A stretch of 64,000 nt of DNA. Origin: Haloarcula japonica DSM 6131. Its GTDB lineage: Archaea > Halobacteriota > Halobacteria > Halobacteriales > Haloarculaceae. Both the position numbers and the translations under genes were made by a program. This document shows positions 45,786 through 54,712 of this stretch, one piece after another (the first letter of the stretch is position 1; each line of letters starts with the position of its first letter). The DNA is taken from positions 140,577 through 204,576 of the forward strand of contig NZ_AOLY01000040.1 of the NCBI RefSeq assembly GCF_000336635.1, given 5' to 3'. Under the pieces are notes generated by a model. That model saw nothing but the letters and a program-made list of their open reading frames with translations. It was not told where the DNA came from and searched no databases.

Positions 45786-46307
45786 TCAGGCCCCCTCCTC
45801 GACAACGATGACGTGGACCGTTCTTGGTCCGTGTGCGCCTTTGACGAGCGCGCCCATGTCGGCCGTCGCGCTCGGCCCGGTTGCGATGATTGCACTCTCG
45901 CCAGTTTCGTTAAACCGCTCGTCCAGTTTCGCTACGGCCGCATCCATATCGGGCTGGATGTCTTTCTCGTGGATAATCGCAACATGGTGCTCGACAAACA
46001 GACTCACGAGTTCGCTGGCCTCGTCAGTCATCGTCAGGACAAGGGAGCCGTAATCACCTATACCGAGGTCGGCGCTGGTGACGCCGGTCGTCGCTTCGCG
46101 GAGTTCGACCGGCGTCGGATCGACACTGATCGGCGTTTCTGCCAGCGAGAACGTCTCACCCACGAATCTCTCGTCGAGGGCTACCCCGACTGCGGGCTCT
46201 GTGATCGCTTCCTCGATTGCGGCCGTGAGCTCGGCCTCTCTCGTGTGAGTGACTGTCACACCCAATTCATCGAGAGACGCCTCGAACGCCGAGCGTGTGT
46301 TTGCCAT
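45786..46307 (-). CDS. lutC: LutC-type LUD domain protein
   Basis: 173 residues from the ATG at 46307 (MANTRSAFEASLDELGVTVTH). Single LUD domain: TSADLGIGDYGSLVLTMTDEASELVSLFVEHHVAIIHEKDI and the closing ATGPSATADMGALVKGAHGPRTVHVIVVE, the diagnostic end of LutC. It forms the lactate-oxidising complex with the fused LutB-LutA encoded immediately downstream (2 bases apart). First gene of the pair and divergent from the third sugar importer operon (194 bases). Confidence 0.9.
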   Translation of the reverse strand: MANTRSAFEASLDELGVTVTHTREAELTAAIEEAITEPAVGVALDERFVGETFSLAETPISVDPTPVELREATTGVTSADLGIGDYGSLVLTMTDEASELVSLFVEHHVAIIHEKDIQPDMDAAVAKLDERFNETGESAIIATGPSATADMGALVKGAHGPRTVHVIVVEEGA

Positions 46308-46463
46308 TGGTACTCGAACGGTTAGTCTACACCGACATTTAGCTTTGGTCTGACCTGTCCATTCCCGCGAGATGGTCGTCCCCATCCCCGTATCCTGTCT
46401 ACTGTTTGGAAAAGAGTCTCTTCTGGAGAAAATCCGCCACCGGGAGTGCAGAATCCCGGTACA

Positions 46464-46475
46464 TTTATTATATAG
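46464..46475 (+). promoter_or_regulatory. TATA box of the third sugar importer operon
   Basis: TTTATTATATAG, about 27-38 bases before the ATG at 46502, consistent with a leaderless or nearly leaderless mRNA. Confidence 0.55.
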
Positions 46476-46501
46476 GACTGTCCTTTTGGTAATAGTGGAT
46501 C

Positions 46502-47959
46502 ATGGTAAACAGTAACTCAGCGAGCGGACTCGACAGGCGACAGTATCTGACAGGGCTCAGCGCTGCGATGGCTGCCGGCCTCGCTGGCTGTAGCAGCGGT
46601 GGAGACGGCGGCGATGGGGGTGACGGGGATGGCGAATCCGGCAACGGCAGCGACGGCGGCTCCGGGGCGCAAGACCTCGATTTCTGGCTGTTCGGCGGCA
46701 TCCCCGCGGAACGGGAGTACATCAGCGGACACTACGACAGCTACGGCGACCACAACGTAAGCTACCAGCACCAGGAGTGGGGGCAGAAATACCAGATCAT
46801 CGCCTCCGCTGCTGCGAACAACAACCTGCCGGACGTGATGGCAGGCCAGTGCCAGCAGATCCCCGACTATGTCGGCGCTCGGGCGATTCAGCCTCTCGAC
46901 CAGGAGGGGTTCCAGGACCAACTCGAAGAGATAAACAGCCACTTCATCCAGGCCAACATCGACACGGTCGTCTACGAGGGGCTCGGCGACACCGAGAGCG
47001 AGCGTCAGTGGGGACTTCCTGGCGGTTACGCCGACCTCGGCCCGTTTATCGACATCCGAACGGACTATCTCGAACAGACGAGCTTCGACCAGCCCCCGCG
47101 GAACTGGCCCGAACTGATACAGCTCGGCCAGGAGATGCAGGAGATCGACGACGTCTCCGCAGCGATCACCGCTCCCGGGACCGACTTCGGCCTAACTACC
47201 GGCTACTTCATCGGGTTCGTCTACGCGAACGGGGGCCGCTACTTCGATCCCGAGTCGATGGAGGCGACCGTCGACCAGCCGGGCTTCGTCGACGCGGTGA
47301 AGCTGTATCAGGACATCGCCGAGGCCGGCCTGTTCCCGGATTCAATGGCGGAGAACAACCACATCGACGCCGGTCGCCTCCTCCGGGAGGGCGAATCGGG
47401 CATCTTCATCACGTACTCGCACGCGAACGCGGTGTACCAGACGACCGGTGCCCCCCAGGAGTGGCTCGACGGCGAGGGCCACACCGTCACCCGCGCCCCG
47501 CTTCCGGAGAGTCCGTCGGGTGATTTCCAGCCACAGGACCTCCTGTTGCAGAACGCCCAGGGGTTCATGCTGGGTAACGGTACCGAGAGTGACGCGGAGC
47601 GACAGGCCGCCTTCGACTACACGAGCTGGTGGAACCAGCCCGAGCAACTGGCTCCCTGGACCTACGCGGCCGAGTCGGACGTGGGAATCCGCGGTCGTGT
47701 CCCGACCCTCAAGAGCGCGTTCGAGGAGCCAAGCGACCTGTTCATGAGCCAGTTCGGCGACCTCGTCACGCTGTATGAGAACGACGACCTGTTCACGCGG
47801 ACCTCGCGGTTCCCCTCGTTCTCCGGCATCGCCTCGATACAGAGCATCATCAACACGCAGGTCATCCAGCCGGTCGTCCTCGGGAACGCGACCGCCGAGG
47901 AGGCCTGTAGCAACGCCAACTCCCAGGTGCAGGAAGTCGTCGACGAACAGATCGCCTGA
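46502..47959 (+). CDS. Sugar-binding lipoprotein of the third CUT1 importer
   Basis: 485 residues. Tat-type lipoprotein signal LDRRQYLTGLSAAMAAGLAGC, lipobox Cys at about residue 30, then an Asp/Gly/Ser linker. Family-1 solute-binding fold: WGQKYQIIASAAANNNLPDVMAGQ near 95 and LIQLGQEMQEIDDVSAAITAPGT near 205; ends with AEEACSNANSQVQEVVDEQIA. First gene of the operon SBP-MalF-MalG-(MalK), downstream of which lie the sugar-oxidising enzymes. Binding of L-rhamnose or a rhamnose-containing oligosaccharide is inferred from the neighbourhood. Confidence 0.9.
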   Translation: MVNSNSASGLDRRQYLTGLSAAMAAGLAGCSSGGDGGDGGDGDGESGNGSDGGSGAQDLDFWLFGGIPAEREYISGHYDSYGDHNVSYQHQEWGQKYQIIASAAANNNLPDVMAGQCQQIPDYVGARAIQPLDQEGFQDQLEEINSHFIQANIDTVVYEGLGDTESERQWGLPGGYADLGPFIDIRTDYLEQTSFDQPPRNWPELIQLGQEMQEIDDVSAAITAPGTDFGLTTGYFIGFVYANGGRYFDPESMEATVDQPGFVDAVKLYQDIAEAGLFPDSMAENNHIDAGRLLREGESGIFITYSHANAVYQTTGAPQEWLDGEGHTVTRAPLPESPSGDFQPQDLLLQNAQGFMLGNGTESDAERQAAFDYTSWWNQPEQLAPWTYAAESDVGIRGRVPTLKSAFEEPSDLFMSQFGDLVTLYENDDLFTRTSRFPSFSGIASIQSIINTQVIQPVVLGNATAEEACSNANSQVQEVVDEQIA

Positions 47960-48013
47960 GAGAGGGTGAGCTGTGCCCGAGACTATCACATTCGGCGGAA
48001 GCGCCACACATCT

Positions 48014-48940
48014 ATGAGTTACGTAGACCAAGCCCAGTCGTCGTACCGCAGCGCGACCAGATACATCCCCGAGAGCCTGCGAGTGTATCTCCCGATCCTG
48101 CCCGTGATGGCGCTGGTGGGACTGTTCATTCTCTATCCTATCGCGCAGGCCATCTATTCGAGCTTCTTCACGAAGAGCCTCCTCGCGCCCAGCGAAGCCG
48201 AGTTCGTCGGGCTCGCGAACTACGTCGAAATCTGGGCGGACCCGGACATCCACCAGGTGCTCTGGAACACGTTCGTCTGGGTGACTGTCGGCAGCCTGGC
48301 CGCTATCGTCCTCGGGTTCCTGATGGGGTGGCTCCTCGATGAGAAGCTACCCTACACGAGCGTCGCCAGCGCCATCGTCCTGATACCGTGGGTCCTCCCG
48401 CGAGTTGTCGGGGCGTCCATCTGGCAGTTCATGTTCGGCGGGTCCCAGGGTATCGTCAACGAACTCCTCGTACAAATGGGAGTCATCGACGAGTACATCG
48501 TCATGCTCGGGGCGAACCAGTACTCGCTGTGGCCGCCGATCATCGGGATGGTCTGGCGGCTTGCACCGCTGTTTGCCCTGCTGACGCTCACCTCGTTGCA
48601 GGGGATCGACGAGCACCTCTACGAAGCCGCGCGGATGGACGGAGCGACTCCGTGGGAGCAGTTCCGCTACATCACCATCCCGATGATGAAGTACAACCTC
48701 GCCATCGGCTTCCTCCTGATGCTCATCTACAACGTCAGGAACTTCTCGATGGTCTGGGTGATGACCAAGGGCGGACCCGGCGTTTCGAGCAGCACGCTGC
48801 CGGTGATGATATACCGGGCGGCGTTCATCGACTTCGAGGTCGGATTCGCCTCGGCCCTGTCCGTGTTGCTGTTCGTCGTGTTGCTCGTGTTCTCCTACTA
48901 CTACATCAAGTTCTACGACAAAGTCCGAGGTGACATGTAA
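48014..48940 (+). CDS. Sugar ABC transporter permease, MalF-type (third importer)
   Basis: 308 residues from the ATG at 48014 (MSYVDQAQSSYRSATRY). Six helices (LPILPVMALVGLFILYPIAQAIYSSFF first). EAA loop EHLYEAARMDGATPWEQFRYITIPMMKYN near 215-240. It overlaps the next permease start by one base (TAATG). The gap to the SBP gene is 54 bases. Confidence 0.92.
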   Translation: MSYVDQAQSSYRSATRYIPESLRVYLPILPVMALVGLFILYPIAQAIYSSFFTKSLLAPSEAEFVGLANYVEIWADPDIHQVLWNTFVWVTVGSLAAIVLGFLMGWLLDEKLPYTSVASAIVLIPWVLPRVVGASIWQFMFGGSQGIVNELLVQMGVIDEYIVMLGANQYSLWPPIIGMVWRLAPLFALLTLTSLQGIDEHLYEAARMDGATPWEQFRYITIPMMKYNLAIGFLLMLIYNVRNFSMVWVMTKGGPGVSSSTLPVMIYRAAFIDFEVGFASALSVLLFVVLLVFSYYYIKFYDKVRGDM

Positions 48941-49905
48941 TGGCGACAGACAACACAGATCCGACAGCGGAGTACCGAAAGAACCAGTCCTGGCTCTATG
49001 ACTCGAAAGCGGGCGGATACGTCAGGAAGACGGCGATCGGGCTGCTGACGCTCGTGATCGGCGTGTTCGTCCTGTTCCCGCTGTACTGGATGGTCGTCAC
49101 AGCGTTCAAGACGACGTCCGAGATTCAGCAGATCCCGCCGACGGTGTTTCCGGCGGACCCGTCGCTCGAAGGGTTCAGGCTCGTCATCGAGTCGTCGATT
49201 CAGGCTGGCGGCTACGCAGGGCTAGTGAGCGACCTGTTCGGAATTACCGTGACCTCCGCAATCGACATCAATCTGCTCGGGCTCATCGTCAACAGCCTCA
49301 AAGTCGCCGTCGGTGCGGGACTCATCGCTGTCGTCCTCGGCACCGGCGCGTCGTACGTACTGTCGCGGCGCGAGTTCCGTGGGAAGAACCTGCTGATGTC
49401 GCTCCTGCTGGCGTCGCTTATGTTCCCCGGGACCGCCATCATGGTTCCAGAGTGGGAGCTCATCTCGACGCTCGGGCTGTTCAACACGCACCTCGCGCTC
49501 ATCCTCATCTACGGCGCGATGACATCACCATTCGTCGTCTGGCTGATGAAGGGCTTCTTCGACGACTTCCCGGACTCGATCATCGAGGCCTCACAGATCG
49601 ACCAGTGTACCCCCTTCGAGACGTTCTGGTACGTGCTGGTCCCGATGGCGCGGAACTCGCTCATCGCGTCGTTCATCTTCGCGTTCCTGCTGGCGTGGAA
49701 CGAACTGGTGTTCGCGCTCACGCTGCTCGACAACTCGAAGTTCACCGTGCCCCCCGGCCTGCTCACGTTCGTCCAGGGGTTCAACACGCAGTGGAACGTC
49801 GTCGCGGCGGCGTCGATCATCGTCTCGATCCCGGTGTTGGCCGGTCTGGCCTACATTCAGCGGTACTTCGTGCAGGGGCTGACCGGCGGCGCAATCAAGG
49901 GGTAA
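48940..49905 (+). CDS. Sugar ABC transporter permease, MalG-type (third importer)
   Basis: 321 residues, six helices beginning with AIGLLTLVIGVFVLFPLYWMVVTAF. EAA loop DSIIEASQIDQCTPFETFWYVLVPMARN near 215; note QIDQCTPFE where most members have KIDGAS. C-terminal YFVQGLTGGAIKG is the CUT1 tail. Pairs with the MalF-type protein encoded just upstream. Confidence 0.92.
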   Translation: MATDNTDPTAEYRKNQSWLYDSKAGGYVRKTAIGLLTLVIGVFVLFPLYWMVVTAFKTTSEIQQIPPTVFPADPSLEGFRLVIESSIQAGGYAGLVSDLFGITVTSAIDINLLGLIVNSLKVAVGAGLIAVVLGTGASYVLSRREFRGKNLLMSLLLASLMFPGTAIMVPEWELISTLGLFNTHLALILIYGAMTSPFVVWLMKGFFDDFPDSIIEASQIDQCTPFETFWYVLVPMARNSLIASFIFAFLLAWNELVFALTLLDNSKFTVPPGLLTFVQGFNTQWNVVAAASIIVSIPVLAGLAYIQRYFVQGLTGGAIKG

Positions 49906-49967
49906 TCTGCCCGCTCCTTTTCGACGGGGCGCTACCTTTATTGTGGGTTAGCCGGTACCTTTCCTCA

Positions 49968-51134
49968 ATGACACACCTCGAACTTGATAGTGTCAAAAAA
50001 GTGTTCGGAGACCCGGAGAAGGAAGGGGTCGTCGCGGTCAACGACCTTGACATCGACGTGCCGGACGGCGACTTCCTCGTCCTTCTCGGGCCGAGTGGCT
50101 GCGGCAAGACCACGACGCTCCGCATGATCGGGGGACTCGAAGACCCGACGGAAGGCGAAGTCCGATTCGACGGGACCGTGGTCAACGACGTCAAGGCCCG
50201 GAACCGCGACGTGGCGATGGTGTTCCAGGACTTCGCCCTGTACCCGCACATGACCGTTCGGGAGAACCTCGGGTTCGGCCTCCGGCGTGAGAACAACGAC
50301 ATGACCGGTACGGAGATCGACGAGCGCGTGACTGAGGTCGCGGAGATGCTCGAAATCGAGGAGTTGCTGAACAACAAACCGGCGCAGCTCTCGGGCGGTC
50401 AGAAGCAGCGCGTCGCGCTCGGACGGGCGATTATTCGGGAGCCGCGACTGTTCCTCTTCGACGAGCCGCTGGCGAATCTCGATGCGAAACTGCGAAAGAC
50501 GATGCGGACGGAGATCGACGAACTCCAGTCGGAGGTCGGCATCACGTCGGCCTATGTCACGCACAACCAGGAGGAGGCGATGACTATCGCGGACAAGATC
50601 GCGATCCTCAACGACGGGGAACTCCAGCAGCTCGGGACGCCAGATCAGGTGTTCAACGAGCCGGCGAACCTCTTCGTCGCGCAGTTCGTCGGGAGCCCGG
50701 ACATGAACCTGTTCCAGGGGGCGCTCAGCGAGCGGGGCGACTCCTACCGCATCGAGATGGACGCCGCTTCTTTTGACATCCCGAAGCGACTCGTCGATAC
50801 GGAGATCGACACTGACGAGGTTCTTGTCGGCTTCCGTCCGCAGGACCTCTATCAGGCGCGTACCAGAGCGACGAACGGCCCCGAGTTCGACACCCAGGTT
50901 CGCGTGGTCGAACCGGTCGGGACCGAAGCAATCGTTCACGGCACGTCGGCCCTCGGTGACGTGACCGCGAAGGTCGGGCGCTTCCACGACCTCGAACCCG
51001 AGGATCAGATGGAACTGACTATTGCACCGGAACACGTCTATCTCTTCGATCCCACCACGGAATCGTTGCTGAAAGGGCGTCTCGTCACCGAGCGAGCGGA
51101 GGGCGGGACGTCTGCAGATAGCGTCGAAGCGTAG
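49968..51134 (+). CDS. Sugar ABC transporter ATPase, MalK/UgpC-type (third importer)
   Basis: 388 residues; ATG at 49968 (MTHLELDSVKKVFGD) chosen as homologues begin there, although the frame is open far upstream through the permease gene. Walker A GPSGCGKTTTLR, signature LSGGQKQRVALGR, Walker B LFLFDEPLANLDAKLR, H-loop AYVTHNQEEAM, then TOBE region VGFRPQDLYQA. It is 62 bases after the MalG-type gene and 32 bases before the zinc dehydrogenase gene. Confidence 0.93.
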   Translation: MTHLELDSVKKVFGDPEKEGVVAVNDLDIDVPDGDFLVLLGPSGCGKTTTLRMIGGLEDPTEGEVRFDGTVVNDVKARNRDVAMVFQDFALYPHMTVRENLGFGLRRENNDMTGTEIDERVTEVAEMLEIEELLNNKPAQLSGGQKQRVALGRAIIREPRLFLFDEPLANLDAKLRKTMRTEIDELQSEVGITSAYVTHNQEEAMTIADKIAILNDGELQQLGTPDQVFNEPANLFVAQFVGSPDMNLFQGALSERGDSYRIEMDAASFDIPKRLVDTEIDTDEVLVGFRPQDLYQARTRATNGPEFDTQVRVVEPVGTEAIVHGTSALGDVTAKVGRFHDLEPEDQMELTIAPEHVYLFDPTTESLLKGRLVTERAEGGTSADSVEA

Positions 51135-51166
51135 CGAGCGACTCCAGCGATACACTACAACCAATC

Positions 51167-52198
51167 ATGAAAGCAATCGTTCAGACCGGCCCGCGGGAAA
51201 TCGAGACACAGGACAGAGAGAAACCGACAGTAGAAAGCGACGAGGTGCTCGTTAAAGTCCACACGGCGGGACTCTGTGGGAGTGACGCCCACGCCTACAA
51301 GTACGACGGCGGCTACGAGTGGATCCCCATCCCGCGGATAATGGGCCACGAGTACTCCGGCGAAGTCGTCGAAGTGGGAGATAGCGTCGAGGGGTTCGCG
51401 GCGGGCGATAAGGTCATCGAGGAACCGATACACGACTGCGGACACTGCTTTCAGTGCAAGAACGGCCAGCCAAACGTCTGCCAGAACTTCTCTATAACGG
51501 GGATGCACCGCGACGGCGCGTACGCGGAGTACGTCACCGTCGCCCCGGAGCACCTCCATGCGGTCCCCGAGGCCGTGCCGTTGCGGCAGGCGGCCGTCAC
51601 GGAGCCGATAAGTATCGCCACGCGGGCGGTGCTCGAACAGTCGGTGACCACGCCCGGGGACAACGTGCTGGTCGAAGGCCCCGGACCTATCGGGGTTCTG
51701 GTCGCCGCCGTTGCCGACTCCCTCGGCGCGAACGTCCTCGTGTCCGGCCTCGATCAGGACGCGGTGTATCGGCTCCCGCTGCTGAACGACCTCGGTATCG
51801 AAACGGTGAACGCCCAGACGGAGGACCTCGAAGCCCGGGCGGAGTCCCAGACGGACGGTATCGGATTCGACGTCGTGTTCGACTCGACCGGGCACCACTC
51901 CGGCATCGGCACGGCGGTCGACCACGTCCGGAAAGGGGGACAGGTCGTCATGGTCGGGATTCCAAACGACACCAGCGAGATCATGTTCACGTCAGCCGTC
52001 CGCGGCGAGGTCGATGTCAACACCTCCTATGGCTCGACCTGGACGAACTTCGAACAGGCGCTTCGGCTGATGGAGCGGGGCGAAATCGCCATCGACCAGA
52101 TACTGGACACGTCTTACAGCATGGACGATCCGGCGGCGGCGTTCGAGGCGTTCCTCGCGTCGGAAACCTGCAAACCGGTCTTCCAGTTCAGCGATTGA
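51167..52198 (+). CDS. Zinc-dependent dehydrogenase (candidate 2-keto-3-deoxy-L-rhamnonate 4-dehydrogenase)
   Basis: 343 residues. Catalytic zinc region LCGSDAHAY and GHEYSGEVVEVG; structural zinc Cys in DCGHCFQC...NVC. Rossmann motif LVEGPGPIGVL near 165. Paralogue of the dehydrogenase at 3882-4925. Directly followed by a sugar-acid dehydratase and downstream by a FAH-type hydrolase; in the diketo-hydrolase pathway a dehydrogenase is needed at C4 of the 2-keto-3-deoxy acid, and the position fits this step. A role as sugar 1-dehydrogenase is the alternative. Family is certain, substrate is inferred. Confidence 0.85.
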   Translation: MKAIVQTGPREIETQDREKPTVESDEVLVKVHTAGLCGSDAHAYKYDGGYEWIPIPRIMGHEYSGEVVEVGDSVEGFAAGDKVIEEPIHDCGHCFQCKNGQPNVCQNFSITGMHRDGAYAEYVTVAPEHLHAVPEAVPLRQAAVTEPISIATRAVLEQSVTTPGDNVLVEGPGPIGVLVAAVADSLGANVLVSGLDQDAVYRLPLLNDLGIETVNAQTEDLEARAESQTDGIGFDVVFDSTGHHSGIGTAVDHVRKGGQVVMVGIPNDTSEIMFTSAVRGEVDVNTSYGSTWTNFEQALRLMERGEIAIDQILDTSYSMDDPAAAFEAFLASETCKPVFQFSD

Positions 52199-52324
52199 TC
52201 GCGTCGCCCACGCACAACCGCGGACGATTACTGGCGAGACTCCGATCCGGGACAGAGACGACGTGAGACGGTGACAGAAAAGGTTTTACTCCTGCCGAAA
52301 CACGTCTACGTACGCGTCTGACCT

Positions 52325-53530
52325 ATGGAAATCACAGACATTTCAGCGACGAAAGTAAGCAACGAGTCGTGGGGGGAGTTCATCGAGTTCCCACTCGTCA
52401 CGATCATGTCGAAGTACGACGAATATCGCAACGTCGACGGCGAGAACCCGCAGGCCCGCCGGAAGTGGATGGGGCCGGTCGGCGACGTGGTCGTCGAAGT
52501 CGAGACGGACGCCGGCATCACCGGCGTCGGCGTCGGCAACTGGGGAACCGGCGCTATCGCCACCGTCGTCGAGGAAACGCTCTCGAAGATCGTCGTCGGC
52601 GAAGACCCGATTCGACGCGAGCACCTCTGGGAGCAGATGTACCGCGCGACGCTCCCCTTCGGGCGGAAAGGCGTCGCCGTCATGGCGATCAGCGCCGTCG
52701 ATCAGGCGCTGTGGGACATCGCCGGCAAGGAGGCCGGGAAGCCGGTCTACGAACTGCTCGGCGGCCCGACCAAGACGGAGATCCCCGCCTACGCGTCGAA
52801 CCTCCACCCCGTCGACATGGAGAAGCTAGAACGCGAGGCCCAAGAGTACGCCGAGGCGGGCTTCGACGCGATGAAACTGCGCTTCCTCCACGGGCCTGAG
52901 GACGGTCGCGCCGGCATGGAGAAAAACGAGGAGATCGTCAAGACCGTCCGGGATGCCGTCGGCCACGAGATCGATATCGCGGGCGACGCGTACATGGGCT
53001 GGTCTGTCAAGTACGCGAAGAAGATGACTCAGCGGCTCGCGAAGTACGACATGGCGTGGGTCGAAGAGCCCGTAATCGCCGACGATATCTCCGGATACGC
53101 CGAGGTCCGGGAGGCTGCGCCGATGCCGATCTCCGGCGGCGAACACGAGTTCACGCGCTGGGGCCACGAGGACCTGCTCGAACGCGACGCCGTCGACATC
53201 CTCCAGCCCGATGTGGGCCGCGTCGGCGGTATCACGGAACTGCAGAAGGTCGCGGACATGGCGGAAGTCCACGACGTGCCAGTGATTCCACACGCCGGAA
53301 CGAACCCCACGCTGCACGCCATTGCGGGGCACACGAACATGCCGATGGCGGAGTACTTCCCGACGCCCGAGTGGTTCCAGGAACAGCAGGAGGAGCAGGA
53401 CTCGACCTACGCCGACGCCATCTTCGAGAACCCGCCCTCGCCGGAGCACGGGTCGATTCCATTGCCCGATGAACCCGGCATCAGTACGCAACTGAACCAC
53501 GACGCACTCGAGCACTTCGCCGTGGAGTAA
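52325..53530 (+). CDS. Enolase-superfamily sugar-acid dehydratase (L-rhamnonate/L-fuconate dehydratase-like)
   Basis: 401 residues, the usual length of RhmD-type enzymes. Cap with KWMGPVGDVVVEVETDAGITGVGVGNWG; barrel motifs GFDAMKLRF (KxR), DIAGDAYMGW (metal Asp, about 222), WVEEPV (metal Glu, about 248), SGGEHEFTRWG (metal Glu/His, about 275), DILQPDVGRVGG (Asp of the dyad) and VIPHAGTNP (catalytic His, about 325). Mg-dependent removal of water from an aldonate to give the 2-keto-3-deoxy acid. Together with the mutarotase and FAH-type hydrolase L-rhamnonate is the favoured substrate. It has its own upstream gap (126 bases) with a TTTTAC box. Confidence 0.87.
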   Translation: MEITDISATKVSNESWGEFIEFPLVTIMSKYDEYRNVDGENPQARRKWMGPVGDVVVEVETDAGITGVGVGNWGTGAIATVVEETLSKIVVGEDPIRREHLWEQMYRATLPFGRKGVAVMAISAVDQALWDIAGKEAGKPVYELLGGPTKTEIPAYASNLHPVDMEKLEREAQEYAEAGFDAMKLRFLHGPEDGRAGMEKNEEIVKTVRDAVGHEIDIAGDAYMGWSVKYAKKMTQRLAKYDMAWVEEPVIADDISGYAEVREAAPMPISGGEHEFTRWGHEDLLERDAVDILQPDVGRVGGITELQKVADMAEVHDVPVIPHAGTNPTLHAIAGHTNMPMAEYFPTPEWFQEQQEEQDSTYADAIFENPPSPEHGSIPLPDEPGISTQLNHDALEHFAVE

Positions 53531-53533
53531 CCC

Positions 53534-54568
53534 ATGAGCCAGGACATAAGCTTCGAATACAACGTTCCCGTGTTCGCCGGCGCGCCCGATGCCGGAGACG
53601 ACGAGCCCGTACACCGCGACACGCCGGAGTACGAGGCGTTGGACTGGGAGACGACCCGCCACGGTATCGAGATGGCAGAAGAGTTGGGCTTCGACGCCGC
53701 CTGGGCACCAGACCACCTGATGCTCGGCCGTGACCGCGCCGAGTACGAGTGCTGGACGCTGCTGTCTGCGATGGCCGGGTTCACCGACGACATCAACATC
53801 GGTTCGCTCGTGCTGTGTAACGACTACCGGAACCCCGCGCTGGTCGCGAAGATGGCCGCGACGCTGGATGTCATCTCCGAGGGCCGCCTCGAACTCGGTC
53901 TCGGAGCCGGCTGGCACGAACCGGAGTACGAGGCCTTCGACTGGGAGTACCGCGACGGGTTCGAGCGACTCATGCGGCTCGACGAGTCCATCCGGCTCAT
54001 GAAGCGGATGTGGGACGCCGGGGGCGACGGCGCGAGCTTCGACGGCGACCACTACCAGATCACGGACGCACCGTGTGCGCCAACACCAGTTCAGGACCCC
54101 CACCCGGAGATTCTCGTCGGCGGCCAGGGCGAGCAGGTGACGCTCAAACTCGTGGCCAAGCACGCCGACGTGTGGAACACGGACGTATTCAACGGCGACG
54201 TGGAGACGCTCGAACACAAGACCGGCGTCATCGAAGACCACTGCGAGACTGTCGGTCGCGACCCCGACGAGATTGAGTACTCATGGGACGGTCACGTCAT
54301 CTGTACGCGGGATGAAGCGAAGTTCGACCGCCTCGTCGACCTGATGACGCCCATTCAGTTCGAGGAGGAGTATCAGGACCAGGCACCAATCGAGACCGAG
54401 GCGGACGCACGCGAGTACTTCATCATGGGAACACCGGAAGAGTGTTCCGAGGCCATCGAACGCCGAATCGACGCCGGCGTCACCAAGTTCCAGTGTTGGT
54501 TCATCGACTTCCCCGACACGAGCGGGATGGAACTGTTCGCCGACGAGGTCATGCCCCAGTTCCAGTAA
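53534..54568 (+). CDS. LLM-class (luciferase-like, probably F420-dependent) oxidoreductase
   Basis: 344 residues. TIM-barrel of the luciferase-like monooxygenase class: GIEMAEELGFDAAWAPDHLML near 38-58, INIGSLVLCNDYRNPALVAKMAATLDVISEGRLELGLGAGWHEPEYEAF near 95-140 (classical cofactor-binding block), and EILVGGQGEQVTLKLVAKHADVWN near 195. Archaeal members often use coenzyme F420 and act as dehydrogenases rather than monooxygenases. It follows the dehydratase gene by 3 bases and so belongs to the sugar operon. An F420-dependent sugar or sugar-lactone oxidation is possible; no substrate can be read. Confidence 0.82.
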   Translation: MSQDISFEYNVPVFAGAPDAGDDEPVHRDTPEYEALDWETTRHGIEMAEELGFDAAWAPDHLMLGRDRAEYECWTLLSAMAGFTDDINIGSLVLCNDYRNPALVAKMAATLDVISEGRLELGLGAGWHEPEYEAFDWEYRDGFERLMRLDESIRLMKRMWDAGGDGASFDGDHYQITDAPCAPTPVQDPHPEILVGGQGEQVTLKLVAKHADVWNTDVFNGDVETLEHKTGVIEDHCETVGRDPDEIEYSWDGHVICTRDEAKFDRLVDLMTPIQFEEEYQDQAPIETEADAREYFIMGTPEECSEAIERRIDAGVTKFQCWFIDFPDTSGMELFADEVMPQFQ

Positions 54569-54661
54569 TCCTGAACGGGGGGTCGGATTCGTTTCGCTGC
54601 CGTTCGATTTTTGTGTTCTGTATCCGCTATCGAGGAGTGAAATCTGAGTAATCACCGCACT

Positions 54662-54678
54662 GTCCGATAATACCGGAA
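54662..54678. promoter_or_regulatory. IclR-type operator candidate (site d) before the third IclR gene
   Basis: GTCCGA-TAATA-CCGGAA: right arm identical to sites a-c, left arm with two mismatches. It lies directly before the TATA-like ATTTATC and ends 34 bases before the ATG at 54713, the classical position of an activator next to the BRE/TATA elements. Confidence 0.52.
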
Positions 54679-54712
54679 AGATTTATCTCAGAGCGCATAG
54701 ACCATACGCTAT

